Under the pieces are notes generated by a model. That model worked only from the letters and a program-made list of their open reading frames with translations. It had not been told where the DNA came from and ran no database searches. Shown here piece by piece: positions 25,531-34,330 of a stretch of DNA of 64,000 nucleotides. The DNA lies in assembly GCF_002156705.1 (NCBI RefSeq), contig NZ_CP019893.1, positions 496,001 to 560,000 of the forward strand, given 5' to 3'. How positions within the stretch are numbered: position 1 is the stretch's first letter; each line of letters begins with the position of its first letter. The translations under genes and the position numbers were made by a program. The DNA is from Natrarchaeobaculum aegyptiacum (GTDB taxonomy: Archaea; Halobacteriota; Halobacteria; Halobacteriales; Natrialbaceae).

Positions 25531-25700
25531 TGGCGCATTTGAGGCATATCTGTAATCCAATAATTGAATATAGGGATAGATCGTATTCCAATACACCAAA
25601 ATTATATTACGACAGTGGCCCGATTGGGGTCGTATGTGTCGAGATGAACCAGCGGTAGTCGGCCGTCGGATCCCTGCTGTCGGGAATCAGGTGATCTCGA

Positions 25701-26795
25701 ATGCGTGAGATCTCGGCTGCAGTCGTGCGTGAGCCGAACGCGGTCTCGGTCGAGACCGTCGACCTCGAGGGCCCACGACGGGGTGAAGTACTGGTCGACG
25801 TCCGTGCGACGGGAGTCTGTCATACCGATTATCACGCGTATACGAGTGCGGACCTGGCAACTCCGATCGTTCTCGGTCACGAAGGCGCGGGGGTCGTAGA
25901 AGCCGTCGGTGAGGGGGTCTCGACGGTGTCCCCCGGGGACCGCGTCGTTCTCTGGGTGCTTCCGTCCTGTGGCGAGTGTACCCACTGTCGAGACGGGAAG
26001 CCGTATCTCTGTCAGGTTCGCCGTGATCTCGACGGCGGGTTGATGGACGGAACGCGACGACTTCGTGCCGACGATGGGCCGATCAACCATTTCTACGCCC
26101 AGTCGTCGTTCGCCAGTATGGCCGTCGTCCCCGAACGACAGGTCGTCCCGATCGACGAGGACGTTCCACACGAAGTCGCGGCGCTGCTGGGCTGTGGGGT
26201 CACGACCGGGCTCGGCGGCGTGTTGAACGTCGCAGACGTCGACAGCGGCGACTCGGTGGCTGTCTTCGGTTGCGGTGGTGTCGGTGCCGGCGCGATCCTC
26301 GCGGCCGCCGCCGTCAGCGCCGGGACGATCGTCGCCGTCGACGTGGACGAGGATACCCTCGAGGCAATGGCCGAGATCGGGGCGACACACACCGTCGACG
26401 CCGCGTCGACGGATCCGGTCGAGGCGATTCACGACCGCGTCGGCGACGTCGACCACGCCATCGAGTGCCTCGGTGCCCCCGAGACTGTCCGACAGGCTGT
26501 CGAGACACTCGCGCCCGGCGGAACCGCCGTTATCACCGGAACGAGCGACACGGATCCTGCCGAGATCGACCTCGGCCTCTTCACACGTGGAATCTCGGTC
26601 GTCGGGAATATCGTCGGGTTCACCCGGCCACACGTCGACATCCCGCGATACGCGACGATGTACCGGAACGGCGACCTCGGGTTAGAGCGCCTTCTCACCC
26701 ATCGACACGAACTCTCGGATCTCGACGCCGCGTTTTCCGGGTTCGAGTCGGGTGTCGGCATCCGGCGCGTCGTGAAGTTCGGCGCTGGACCATAG
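25701..26795 (+). CDS. zinc-dependent alcohol dehydrogenase (class III / aryl-alcohol type)
   Basis: This 364-residue medium-chain dehydrogenase has catalytic zinc ligands C40 and H60-E61 (GVCHTDYH, LGHEGAG), four structural zinc cysteines C90, C93, C96 and C104, and the NAD loop VFGCGGVGAG. It is closest in pattern to class III and benzyl alcohol dehydrogenases. Divergent from the dioxygenase operon and near the ALDH, it probably oxidises an aromatic alcohol to the aldehyde used by the ALDH, though this comes from context only. Confidence 0.92.
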   Translation: MREISAAVVREPNAVSVETVDLEGPRRGEVLVDVRATGVCHTDYHAYTSADLATPIVLGHEGAGVVEAVGEGVSTVSPGDRVVLWVLPSCGECTHCRDGKPYLCQVRRDLDGGLMDGTRRLRADDGPINHFYAQSSFASMAVVPERQVVPIDEDVPHEVAALLGCGVTTGLGGVLNVADVDSGDSVAVFGCGGVGAGAILAAAAVSAGTIVAVDVDEDTLEAMAEIGATHTVDAASTDPVEAIHDRVGDVDHAIECLGAPETVRQAVETLAPGGTAVITGTSDTDPAEIDLGLFTRGISVVGNIVGFTRPHVDIPRYATMYRNGDLGLERLLTHRHELSDLDAAFSGFESGVGIRRVVKFGAGP

Positions 26796-26831
26796 GTCGG
26801 CCCCCTTCGACGACGTCTCGCTGGTGTCGGA

Positions 26832-27374
26832 CTACAGGAACGAGGACGCGTACAGGACAGCAAACGCCGTCCGGGTGTCGGTGATCGCGCCGTCGCAGAC
26901 TGCGTCCCGGAGGGCCGCGAGCGATCGCGTGTCGACGCGAATCTGTTCGTCTACGTCCGGATCGGGCTCGTCGGTCTGCTGACAGTCGTGGGCGGCGAAA
27001 TAGTAGATGCGTGTGGTGAGGAGGCTGTTCAACGGCTCGAACGCACCGAGCGATTCGAGACTCCCGGCTTCGTAGCCGGTCTCTTCACGAAGTTCCCGAC
27101 GGGCTGCGTCGGCAGGGCCGTCGTCTCCCGGCTCGAGTTGGCCTCCCGGGAGCCCACAGTCGGTTCGCCCGACGCTGTATCGCCACTCCTCGAGAACGAG
27201 GACCTCGCCGTCAGTCGTGAACGCCAGCACGGTGACGGCATCCGCAGTATCGAGATATTCGACCGAGAAATCCGTGTCGTCGGTTCGGTACACGTCTCGT
27301 CGAACGTCGAAAGCATCTCCAGCGTAGGGGATCGACTGCTGCACGCAATCGAACTGCATACCGTCGTTTTCCAT
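26832..27374 (-). CDS. Nudix hydrolase (ADP-ribose pyrophosphatase-like)
   Basis: The 180-residue protein carries a Nudix box: GGQLEPGDDGPADAARREL followed by REETGYEAG. The catalytic RELREETG is intact; the first acidic position is Asp where Glu is common. The preceding VEYLDTADAVTVLAFTTDG and EEWRYSVGRTDCGLPGG segments are like ADP-ribose pyrophosphatases, which hydrolyse nucleoside diphosphate derivatives. The ATG at 27374 is chosen; an upstream in-frame GTG at 27440 would add 22 residues. It is convergent with the alcohol dehydrogenase gene. Confidence 0.88.
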   Translation of the reverse strand: MENDGMQFDCVQQSIPYAGDAFDVRRDVYRTDDTDFSVEYLDTADAVTVLAFTTDGEVLVLEEWRYSVGRTDCGLPGGQLEPGDDGPADAARRELREETGYEAGSLESLGAFEPLNSLLTTRIYYFAAHDCQQTDEPDPDVDEQIRVDTRSLAALRDAVCDGAITDTRTAFAVLYASSFL

Positions 27375-27658
27375 GGGGTGGTGTCCCTCTCGTAAGCGCA
27401 TGGATATCAGCCACGAAAAGTACTCGTCTTCGTCAGTCACATCTGGGCGGATAGCCGTGGATGGCCACCAAACAAGTTGTATACTGACCGTCCGTCGGAC
27501 CGTGAACTATTCCTGCCGACTCACTGGGGGCAATACCTGCTGGTTCCTCGAGGCAGGGTGTTCCTGATTTGCCGGTGGGCTTTGCAGCACCCTCAGACCT
27601 GACGCGGACCGAACGCCAGAACACACCGCTTTTCCCCGATCCACCCGAACGAGTGGGT

Positions 27659-28150
27659 ATGAGTACGCGGAGCAACGTCGCGCCGAGCACGATCGGCGTC
27701 GACTTCGTCGAGGGTGGGGTGGTCGTCCAGTACCTGGACGGACGCGAGGTCTTCTATCACGGCCCGCCGAAACCCGTCACGGAGTCGATCACGACGCCAC
27801 CGGGAAAGAACGTCCACGTCCTCGTCACCGACCCCGACGGCATCGAGGGTGTCATGACCTACGTCAACGACCGGGACACCCACGACGGCATCCTGGAGAA
27901 GACCGGCGTCGGCCGCGTGATGCTCGAGGCGACGGACGAGGAGGAACTGTTTCCCGGTGTCACCGTCGCCACCGAGGCCTACTCGGTGCGCGTCGAGGCC
28001 GACCTCGAGGTGGTCGACGGCCGGGTGTTCGTCTTCGCGGAAGACGAATTGAGCGAGCACGCCTACGAACTGGTCGGTCCGGACTACGACGGCTCGAGTG
28101 GCGATTCTCGGGAGGGAGAAGACGGACAGGACACCCATCAGGAGGTCTGA
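27659..28150 (+). CDS. DUF5796-family haloarchaeal protein
   Basis: This 163-residue acidic protein begins MSTRSNVAPSTIGVDFVEGG and contains VVQYLDGREVFYHGPPKPV, PPGKNVHVLVTDPD and GVGRVMLEATDEEELFPGVT, which I recall as the DUF5796 pattern. The last ~20 residues are low-complexity and polar. Function is unknown. It is followed five bases later by another small conserved gene on the same strand, probably co-transcribed. The ATG at 27659 excludes 30 upstream codons with unrelated composition. Confidence 0.8.
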   Translation: MSTRSNVAPSTIGVDFVEGGVVVQYLDGREVFYHGPPKPVTESITTPPGKNVHVLVTDPDGIEGVMTYVNDRDTHDGILEKTGVGRVMLEATDEEELFPGVTVATEAYSVRVEADLEVVDGRVFVFAEDELSEHAYELVGPDYDGSSGDSREGEDGQDTHQEV

Positions 28151-28155
28151 CCGGG

Positions 28156-28401
28156 ATGCCGCTGCAGAAGCCATGGCGCGACCTCGATCGTGAAACGGTC
28201 GGCGGTGCACCTGACCGCCCGGGCGTCTACGAACTCGGGGACGACGACGGAACCGTCCTCGCGGTCGACCACGGCGTCCTACGGGACGAACTGAAGACCG
28301 CGCTCGCCTACGGCGACGGCGACCGCGTCAGGTACGCGGAGACCCACACCCTCGAGCGAGCCCGAGAACTCGCGGCCACCCATCGGAACCGACTCGAGTG
28401 A
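28156..28401 (+). CDS. small haloarchaeal protein, GIY-YIG-like start
   Basis: The 81-residue protein (MPLQKPWRDLDRETVGGAPD then RPGVYELGDDDGTVLAV) resembles the first strands of GIY-YIG domains (GVYEL...) but is too short for a nuclease and lacks the rest of the motif. The second half is helical (VLRDELKTALAYGDGDRVRY). It follows the DUF5796 gene closely. Function is unknown; conservation across haloarchaea is recalled, not tested. Confidence 0.75.
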   Translation: MPLQKPWRDLDRETVGGAPDRPGVYELGDDDGTVLAVDHGVLRDELKTALAYGDGDRVRYAETHTLERARELAATHRNRLE

Positions 28402-28541
28402 GTACGCAGCTCCTCGAGTGTGGTCGTCGCAGTCGAGTTAATCGATGACGGGACGGGGACGGAACATGGGCATGGGCAGGACCGGAAGCAGGGCCAAAAA
28501 GAGGGGCAGGGGTCGCCGTCAGGGGACACAGAACCTGCCGA

Positions 28542-29450
28542 TCAGGCCTCGAGATTCGTCAGTTCGTCGACGTCCGGGATCTGTTCGCTCGCGGTGGTAA
28601 TCTGTTGCATCCGCTGCTGGTGCTTGGTGAGCGCGTACTCGGCGAGGTCGCTCGGACTCGGTCCGGGCCCCGACTCAGAACTCGCACCGCCGTCACCGGT
28701 CAGGCTCTCCTGGACCAGCGGAACCAGTTCGTCGACGGTCTCGCGGAGCAAGTCAGCGCCGACCTCGCCGTCCATCACGAGCCCCCGGAGCTTCGCCATG
28801 CCGAAGCCGACGTGGCGGCCTTCGTCGCTGCGAACGAGTTTGAGTCCCTCGACGAGCCCCGGCAGGTCCGGCAGGTCGGGTTCCTGCTCGCCGTAGGCGA
28901 GAGTGAGTCCGTAGTACCCCGTCTGGGCCAGAATTCCCTCGATCGTGAGGTGGTAGTGACAGTGTGCTTTCGCGCGGTTTTCGGGCGTATCCTCCTCTAG
29001 CAGCCGTGCCATCGCCCGCTCGTTGCGCTCGAACAGTTCGTCGTAGGGGTCGTTGAACCACTTCTCGTCGGTGGGCGAGGACGGGTCTTGCCCCCGGCGT
29101 TCCTCTTCGGGGTGGACGACCTCGCGCCAGTAGCGGTCGAAGAAGTCCGTGTGCTTTGCCTCCTCGTACAGCTGCGTGGTGATGAACAGCTGGTCTTCGA
29201 CGCCCTCGAGGACGACCGCCAGCGGTGCCAGATCCTCCGTCACTGACTCCTCGCCGGCACCGAATAGCGCGAGCGACTGTTTCAGTCCCTCGAACGCCGG
29301 ATCCGGAAGCTCGGCGACGCCTTCCCGGTCCGCCTCGAGGTCGATCTCGTGTGGGTCCCAGTGTTTCTCGACTGCGTTCCGGTAGTAGTTGTGCGACCGA
29401 ACGCCGGTCTCGAGTTGCATCTCGGGGAGCGACTGACTGTCGGATGCCAT
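28542..29450 (-). CDS. R2-like di-metal carboxylate protein (R2lox-like)
   Basis: A 302-residue helical protein of the ribonucleotide reductase R2/ferritin-like class. Metal-ligand motifs are visible as LYEEAKHTDFF and SDEGRHVGFG (two ExxH-type sites), with further Glu candidates in VVLEGVEDQLF and HYHLTIEGILAQ. R2-like ligand-binding oxidases carry a Mn/Fe site and oxidise an unknown substrate. The C-terminus has a Ser/Gly-rich linker (GDGGASSESGPGPSPSD) and a final helix. It is not next to any RNR large subunit, which argues against a classical R2. It is divergent from an HTH regulator 83 bases away. Confidence 0.82.
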   Translation of the reverse strand: MASDSQSLPEMQLETGVRSHNYYRNAVEKHWDPHEIDLEADREGVAELPDPAFEGLKQSLALFGAGEESVTEDLAPLAVVLEGVEDQLFITTQLYEEAKHTDFFDRYWREVVHPEEERRGQDPSSPTDEKWFNDPYDELFERNERAMARLLEEDTPENRAKAHCHYHLTIEGILAQTGYYGLTLAYGEQEPDLPDLPGLVEGLKLVRSDEGRHVGFGMAKLRGLVMDGEVGADLLRETVDELVPLVQESLTGDGGASSESGPGPSPSDLAEYALTKHQQRMQQITTASEQIPDVDELTNLEA

Positions 29451-29533
29451 CTGTACCCGACGTATCGGGTGAACTTACATGAATGTGTATCTCATGGAGT
29501 AGGGTCTTTATATCGGGGTATCGAACGCGACCT

Positions 29534-30190
29534 ATGGGACTCATCGCGGAGTTTCGCCTCTCGTCGGCCGACCTCCCGTTGACCAGCGCCGTTTCGACCG
29601 TTCCGTCGGTCACCGTCTACATTCAGCGCATCCTCGTCGCCGATCCCGAGCGGCCGGTGATGGTCTGTCGGGTCGTCGACGAGCGTGAGAGCGATGGCGC
29701 TGGCGAGGTGGGGAAATTTGCCGCGGCCCTCGCGGACGATCCGACGGTGGCTACCGCCGACTCGGTCGGCGAAACCGATGCCGGGGCGCTCTACCGAATC
29801 GAACTACGTGATCCACCCGTCCCCATCTATCGGAAGTACGTCGAACTCGGCACGACGCCGCTTGGCGGTATCGTCACCGTCGACGGCTGGTGGGGACGGG
29901 CCCGGTTCCCCGACCGCGAGGCGCTGGCCCAGTACCGCCAGTTCTGTCTCGACCGCGGTGCACGATTCACCCTCGAGCAACTCACGCGGGAATCGAGTGC
30001 CGACGACCCACCGTTCGGCCTCACGAACGAGCAGTACGAGGCCCTCGTCGCCGCTCGTGATGCCGGCTACTTCACCGTCCCTCGGCAGGTCTCGACCGAG
30101 GAGGTCGGACGAGAACTGGGTATCTCGGGCCCGTCGGCATCCGAGCGGATTCGTCGCGGCATCGACCGCTTGCTCGAGAACGCGCTCTAG
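29534..30190 (+). CDS. bacterioopsin-activator-type HTH regulator (HTH-10)
   Basis: The 218-residue protein has an N-terminal domain of about 150 residues (MGLIAEFRLSSADLPLTSAV..) and a C-terminal HTH-10 domain: LTNEQYEALVAARDAGYFTV, PRQVSTEEVGRELGISGPS and ASERIRRGIDRLLENAL. Such haloarchaeal regulators respond to unknown signals through the N-terminal domain. A CTTTATAT box at 29507-29514 lies about 24 bases upstream of the ATG. Divergence from the R2-like gene makes that gene a likely target. Confidence 0.88.
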   Translation: MGLIAEFRLSSADLPLTSAVSTVPSVTVYIQRILVADPERPVMVCRVVDERESDGAGEVGKFAAALADDPTVATADSVGETDAGALYRIELRDPPVPIYRKYVELGTTPLGGIVTVDGWWGRARFPDREALAQYRQFCLDRGARFTLEQLTRESSADDPPFGLTNEQYEALVAARDAGYFTVPRQVSTEEVGRELGISGPSASERIRRGIDRLLENAL

Positions 30191-30265
30191 CGCTCGAGCC
30201 TCGAGGGCATCAATCGTCCAGCAGGTGGGCAGTACGCTTAACCGACTGGTTTCGAATGTCCCTCG

Positions 30266-30328
30266 TATGCGAAATGGGTTGGGGCCCGTGAGGACAGGCG
30301 ATTTCGACGTGGAGGTATCCGATGACTG
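30266..30328 (+). CDS. candidate 20-codon leaderless upstream ORF before the globin-coupled kinase
   Basis: MRNGLGPVRTGDFDVEVSDD starts 26 bases after a weak TATA-like box (GCTTAACC near 30240) and ends at a TGA that overlaps the kinase ATG by 7 bases. The overlap would couple its translation to that of the kinase. The box is not a strong match, so this is tentative. Confidence 0.35.
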
Positions 30329-32067
30329 ACTACCGGGGTCACTTCGGTCAGGGGGCACTCAACGAACGCGTCGACGCCGATCAGTTGACCGACCGGATCG
30401 GTCTCGACGCGGCAGAGATCGCCTGGCGCAAGGACTTCATCGACTTCGGCGAGGACGACCGCGAGCGCCTCGAGCAGTACGAGGATCTCTTCGAGGAGAA
30501 CGCGGACGTGATCGCCGACAGCTTCTACAATCATCTGGTGGAATTTTCGGAGACGGGCGAAATCTTCGACCGGTCACCGAAGTCCGTCGAACAACTCAAG
30601 TACACCCAGCGGGCGTACCTGACGACGCTCGCCTCGGGGACCTACGACGAGAGGTATTTTCGCAACCGCGCCCGGATCGGCAAGCTCCACGATCTGCTCG
30701 GAATGCCGATGAAACACTACCTCGGCCAGTACAACGTCTACTACGGCCTGCTGTTCTCGCTGGTCTCCGATCGACTTCACGATCGGATCGGGGCCACCGT
30801 CGAGGACGAACTCGAGCGATCGGGGATAGACGGGGAATCGGCGGCCGTGGACACCGACCAGTTGGCCCGTCGACTCCACGCCGAGGTCGAAGACGGTCTC
30901 GACGACCTCCACTCGATCCTGAAGATTCTCAACCTCGACATTCAGGTCGCAGTCGACACGTACATGCAGTCTCAAATCGACGCCGTCGAGACCGAGCGGG
31001 ACCGGTTCGCGGCGCTGTTCGAGAACGTTCCAACGCCCGTCGTCATCGTCCGGTTCGTCGAGGATCAGGAACGAGTCGAAGCGGTCAACGACGCGTTCGA
31101 AGAACTGTTCGGATACACGGCCGAGGAGTTCGAAGATGAATCCTTCGAATCGGTCCTTCGACCGCCGGGCGAAGAGCCCCGGCCGATCGAGGGCCAGTCA
31201 CTCCTCTCCGAGGTCGCGACCGATCCCGATCGAAATATCGACGAAGCCGAGGTCGCTCTCGAGACGATGTTCGGCCGACGGGAGTTCGTTCGCGTCTCGG
31301 CGCCAATCGATCGCGCCGGACTCGACGACCTCGAGTACGCCTTCTACATCGACGTGACCGACCAGAAGCAACGTCAGGAACGGCTGCAGGTCCTCTCGCG
31401 GGTGCTCCGACACGACATTCGGACCCAGATGAACATCGTCAAAGGCTACGCCTCGACCCTCGGCGACGAAACCGTGGTCGGTCCGGAGGAGCGACGCACG
31501 GGGGCAACCGAGATCGAAGAGGCGGCAGACGACTTGCTCGCGATGACCGACCGCATCCGCGGAATCGAAAAGGTCGTCGCAGGTCAGGCCGATCGACACC
31601 CGATCGCCGTCGATCGGCTCCTCACGGATGCTCTCACGGACGTCGAGGCTCGCTATCCGGACTGTGAGTTCGTCCGTTCGGACGTCGAGGATCTGTGGGT
31701 TCGGGGCACCGAAACGGTCGAGGAGGCCCTCGTACACGTCATCGAAAACGGGGCCGAACACAACGACGCCGACGAACCGTGGGTCGAGATCAGCGCCGTC
31801 GAGAGCCTCACCGGCGACCACGTAACGATCCGCGTGACCGACAACGGACCCGGCATCCCGCCCGCGGAGTACGAGGTCCTCACCGGGGAGCGCGACCGCA
31901 CGCAGATCGACCACTCGAGCGGGCTGGGCCTCTGGACGGTCAACTGGGTCGTCACCAAGATCGGTGGCTCGCTCGAGTTCGACGCCAACGCCCCGCGCGG
32001 GTCGATCGTGACGGTTCGACTGCCACGTGCCGACCCACCAGCCGACCAGTCGCAGTCCTCGAGCTAA
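30322..32067 (+). CDS. globin-coupled sensor histidine kinase
   Basis: The 581-residue soluble kinase has an N-terminal protoglobin/HemAT-type heme domain (about residues 10-190; proximal histidine H123 in RIGKLHDLLG), a PAS domain (about 230-345) and a kinase core with phospho-acceptor H364 (VLRHDIRTQMN), N box (VIENGAEHND) and G boxes (DNGPGIP, SSGLGLWT). It would sense O2 or another gas through heme and autophosphorylate. The globin part is clearly related to that of the HemAT transducer at 42839. No membrane segment is seen. No receiver gene is adjacent. Confidence 0.9.
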   Translation: MTDYRGHFGQGALNERVDADQLTDRIGLDAAEIAWRKDFIDFGEDDRERLEQYEDLFEENADVIADSFYNHLVEFSETGEIFDRSPKSVEQLKYTQRAYLTTLASGTYDERYFRNRARIGKLHDLLGMPMKHYLGQYNVYYGLLFSLVSDRLHDRIGATVEDELERSGIDGESAAVDTDQLARRLHAEVEDGLDDLHSILKILNLDIQVAVDTYMQSQIDAVETERDRFAALFENVPTPVVIVRFVEDQERVEAVNDAFEELFGYTAEEFEDESFESVLRPPGEEPRPIEGQSLLSEVATDPDRNIDEAEVALETMFGRREFVRVSAPIDRAGLDDLEYAFYIDVTDQKQRQERLQVLSRVLRHDIRTQMNIVKGYASTLGDETVVGPEERRTGATEIEEAADDLLAMTDRIRGIEKVVAGQADRHPIAVDRLLTDALTDVEARYPDCEFVRSDVEDLWVRGTETVEEALVHVIENGAEHNDADEPWVEISAVESLTGDHVTIRVTDNGPGIPPAEYEVLTGERDRTQIDHSSGLGLWTVNWVVTKIGGSLEFDANAPRGSIVTVRLPRADPPADQSQSSS

Positions 32068-32137
32068 CACGAACAGCGCATAGTTCGGCCGCCGTGATGG
32101 GGCAATTCTCAAGACGCCAGCCACGAAAGCAACGAGC

Positions 32138-34318
32138 ATGACCGAGTCGGACGCCGACGGCGTGACCCTCTCCGTCCAGGCCGCAGAGAAGCGTGACGCC
32201 GGCCGCGGCGTCGCCCGAATTCCGGAGCAGGCTCGACGTCGACTGGGCGTCCTCAGCGGCGACACCGTCGTCATCGAGGGGGACGAACAGACGGTCGCCA
32301 AACTGTGGCCGGCCGATCCGTCGATCCCCGACAACGCGATCCAGATCGACGCCGACACGCGCGCGAACGCGGGCGTCCACGTCGGCGATCCCGTCACCGT
32401 TCGACCGAAAGACACCGCGACGATCCGCGACGCCGAGCGTGTCACCCTCATCGCTCCGGCGTCGATCGGCAACGGCGAGGAACGGCTGGGGACCCGCGAG
32501 GCGACGAAAAAACTGCGAAATCGTCCGGTCAGGGTCGGCGAGCAGATCCGTCTCGAGGGCGTCAGCACCGAGCCGTTCCGCGTCGTCGACACCGAACCCG
32601 GCGGCGACGTCCGGATTACGACCGCGACCACGATTCGCGTCGTCGAACGGGAGTCGGGTGGCTCGAGCGACGACGCCACCGGCCAGTCGACGGCGGAGCC
32701 GTCGTCGACGACCACGACGGCCGAACACGAGCCGAGTTCCGGCGTCACCTACGAGGATATCGGCGGGCTGGACGAGGAACTCGAGTTAGTCCGAGAGATG
32801 ATCGAACTCCCGCTGTCGGAGCCCGAGCTCTTCCAGCGACTGGGCGTCGAGCCGCCGTCGGGCGTGTTGATGTACGGTCCGCCGGGCACCGGCAAGACGC
32901 TGATCGCCCGCGCCGTCGCGAACGAGGTCGACGCCAACTTCGAGACGATCTCGGGGCCGGAGATCATGTCGAAGTACAAAGGTGAGTCCGAAGAGCGCCT
33001 CCGGGAGGTGTTCGACCGTGCAGAGGAGAACGCTCCGACGATCGTGTTCTTCGACGAGATCGACTCCATCGCGGGCCAGCGTGACGACGACGGCGACGCC
33101 GAGAACCGCATCGTCGGTCAGCTCCTGACCCTGATGGACGGTCTCGACGCCCGCGGCGAGGTGATCGTCATCGGCGCGACCAACCGCGTCGACACGATCG
33201 ATCCCGCGCTCCGCCGTGGCGGCCGATTCGACCGCGAAATCCAGATCGGGGTCCCCGACGAAGACGGTCGCCGCGAGATCCTGCAGGTCCACACCCGCGG
33301 CATGCCGCTTGCCGACGACGTCAGCGTCGAGACCGTCGCCCGGCGCACCCACGGCTTCGTCGGTGCCGACCTCGAGGCGGTCGCCAGCGAGGCTGCCATG
33401 GCCGCGATCCGTGACCGGCCGACCGAGGCCGACGAGCGCGCCGAGTGGAACAGCGATCCCCTCGTCCACAGACGTCACTTCGACGAGGCGCTCGCGTCGG
33501 TCGAGCCCTCCGCGATGCGCGAGTACGTCGCCGAATCCCCGACCACCGACTTCACCGACGTCGGTGGACTCGAGGACGCCAAGGGGACGCTCCGTGAATC
33601 CGTAGAGTGGCCCCTGACCTACGATCGGCTCTTCGAGGAGACGAACACGCAGCCGCCGTCGGGCGTCCTGCTGTACGGGCCACCCGGGACCGGAAAGACG
33701 CTTCTCGCGCGTGCGCTCGCGGGAGAGACGGACGTTAACTTCGTCCGGGTCGACGGTCCGGAGATCGTCGACCGGTACGTCGGCGAGAGCGAGAAGGCGA
33801 TCCGCGAGGTGTTCGAACGCGCCCGCCAGTCTGCGCCGTCGATCGTCTTCTTCGACGAGATCGACGCGATCACGAGCGCTCGCGGGGAGAGCCACGAGGT
33901 CACCGAACGCGTCGTCTCACAGCTGTTGACCGAACTCGACGGGATGCGCGAAAACCCGAACCTCGTCGTGCTCGCCGCTACCAATCGAAAAGACCAGATC
34001 GACCCCGCCCTCTTGCGCCCCGGTCGCCTCGACACCCACGTCTACGTCGGCGAACCCGACCAGGAGGCCCGCGAGAAAATCCTCGAGGTCCACACCCGTG
34101 GCAAACCCCTCTCGGAGGACGTCGACGTCGAGTCACTCGCCGAGGGCCTCACGGGCTACACCGGTGCAGACCTCGAGGCACTGGTCAGGGATGCATCGAT
34201 GAAGGCGATCCGGGAGGTCGCGACCGCCTACGATCCCGAGGACGCAAACGAGAAAGCCGACGAGGTCGAAATCGAGCGCCGCCATCTCGAGGCGGCCCGC
34301 GAGCGGTTCGAAGACTGA
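32138..34318 (+). CDS. CDC48/VAT-type AAA+ ATPase
   Basis: The 726-residue protein has an N-terminal double-psi beta-barrel domain (about 1-190; VQAAEKRDAGRGVARIPEQA), a polar linker and two AAA modules. D1 has GPPGTGKT near residue 247, IVFFDEIDS, and an RRGGRFDREI sensor/arginine-finger region; D2 has GPPGTGKT near residue 514, IVFFDEIDA and LLRPGRLD. It unfolds or extracts proteins, probably feeding the archaeal proteasome. Haloarchaea carry several paralogues. It is convergent with the decarboxylase gene, with 12 bases between stops. Confidence 0.95.
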   Translation: MTESDADGVTLSVQAAEKRDAGRGVARIPEQARRRLGVLSGDTVVIEGDEQTVAKLWPADPSIPDNAIQIDADTRANAGVHVGDPVTVRPKDTATIRDAERVTLIAPASIGNGEERLGTREATKKLRNRPVRVGEQIRLEGVSTEPFRVVDTEPGGDVRITTATTIRVVERESGGSSDDATGQSTAEPSSTTTTAEHEPSSGVTYEDIGGLDEELELVREMIELPLSEPELFQRLGVEPPSGVLMYGPPGTGKTLIARAVANEVDANFETISGPEIMSKYKGESEERLREVFDRAEENAPTIVFFDEIDSIAGQRDDDGDAENRIVGQLLTLMDGLDARGEVIVIGATNRVDTIDPALRRGGRFDREIQIGVPDEDGRREILQVHTRGMPLADDVSVETVARRTHGFVGADLEAVASEAAMAAIRDRPTEADERAEWNSDPLVHRRHFDEALASVEPSAMREYVAESPTTDFTDVGGLEDAKGTLRESVEWPLTYDRLFEETNTQPPSGVLLYGPPGTGKTLLARALAGETDVNFVRVDGPEIVDRYVGESEKAIREVFERARQSAPSIVFFDEIDAITSARGESHEVTERVVSQLLTELDGMRENPNLVVLAATNRKDQIDPALLRPGRLDTHVYVGEPDQEAREKILEVHTRGKPLSEDVDVESLAEGLTGYTGADLEALVRDASMKAIREVATAYDPEDANEKADEVEIERRHLEAARERFED

Positions 34319-34330
34319 GTCTGTATCGGG

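Noticed and set aside
24177-25658. 493-codon plus-strand frame opposite the dioxygenase alpha gene
   Set aside because: Shadow of the Rieske alpha subunit, whose iron-sulfur and iron ligands are all on the minus strand.
28420-28896. 158-codon plus-strand ORF between the 81-aa gene and the R2-like gene
   Set aside because: It is Ser-rich, runs antisense into the R2-like gene and has shadow composition.
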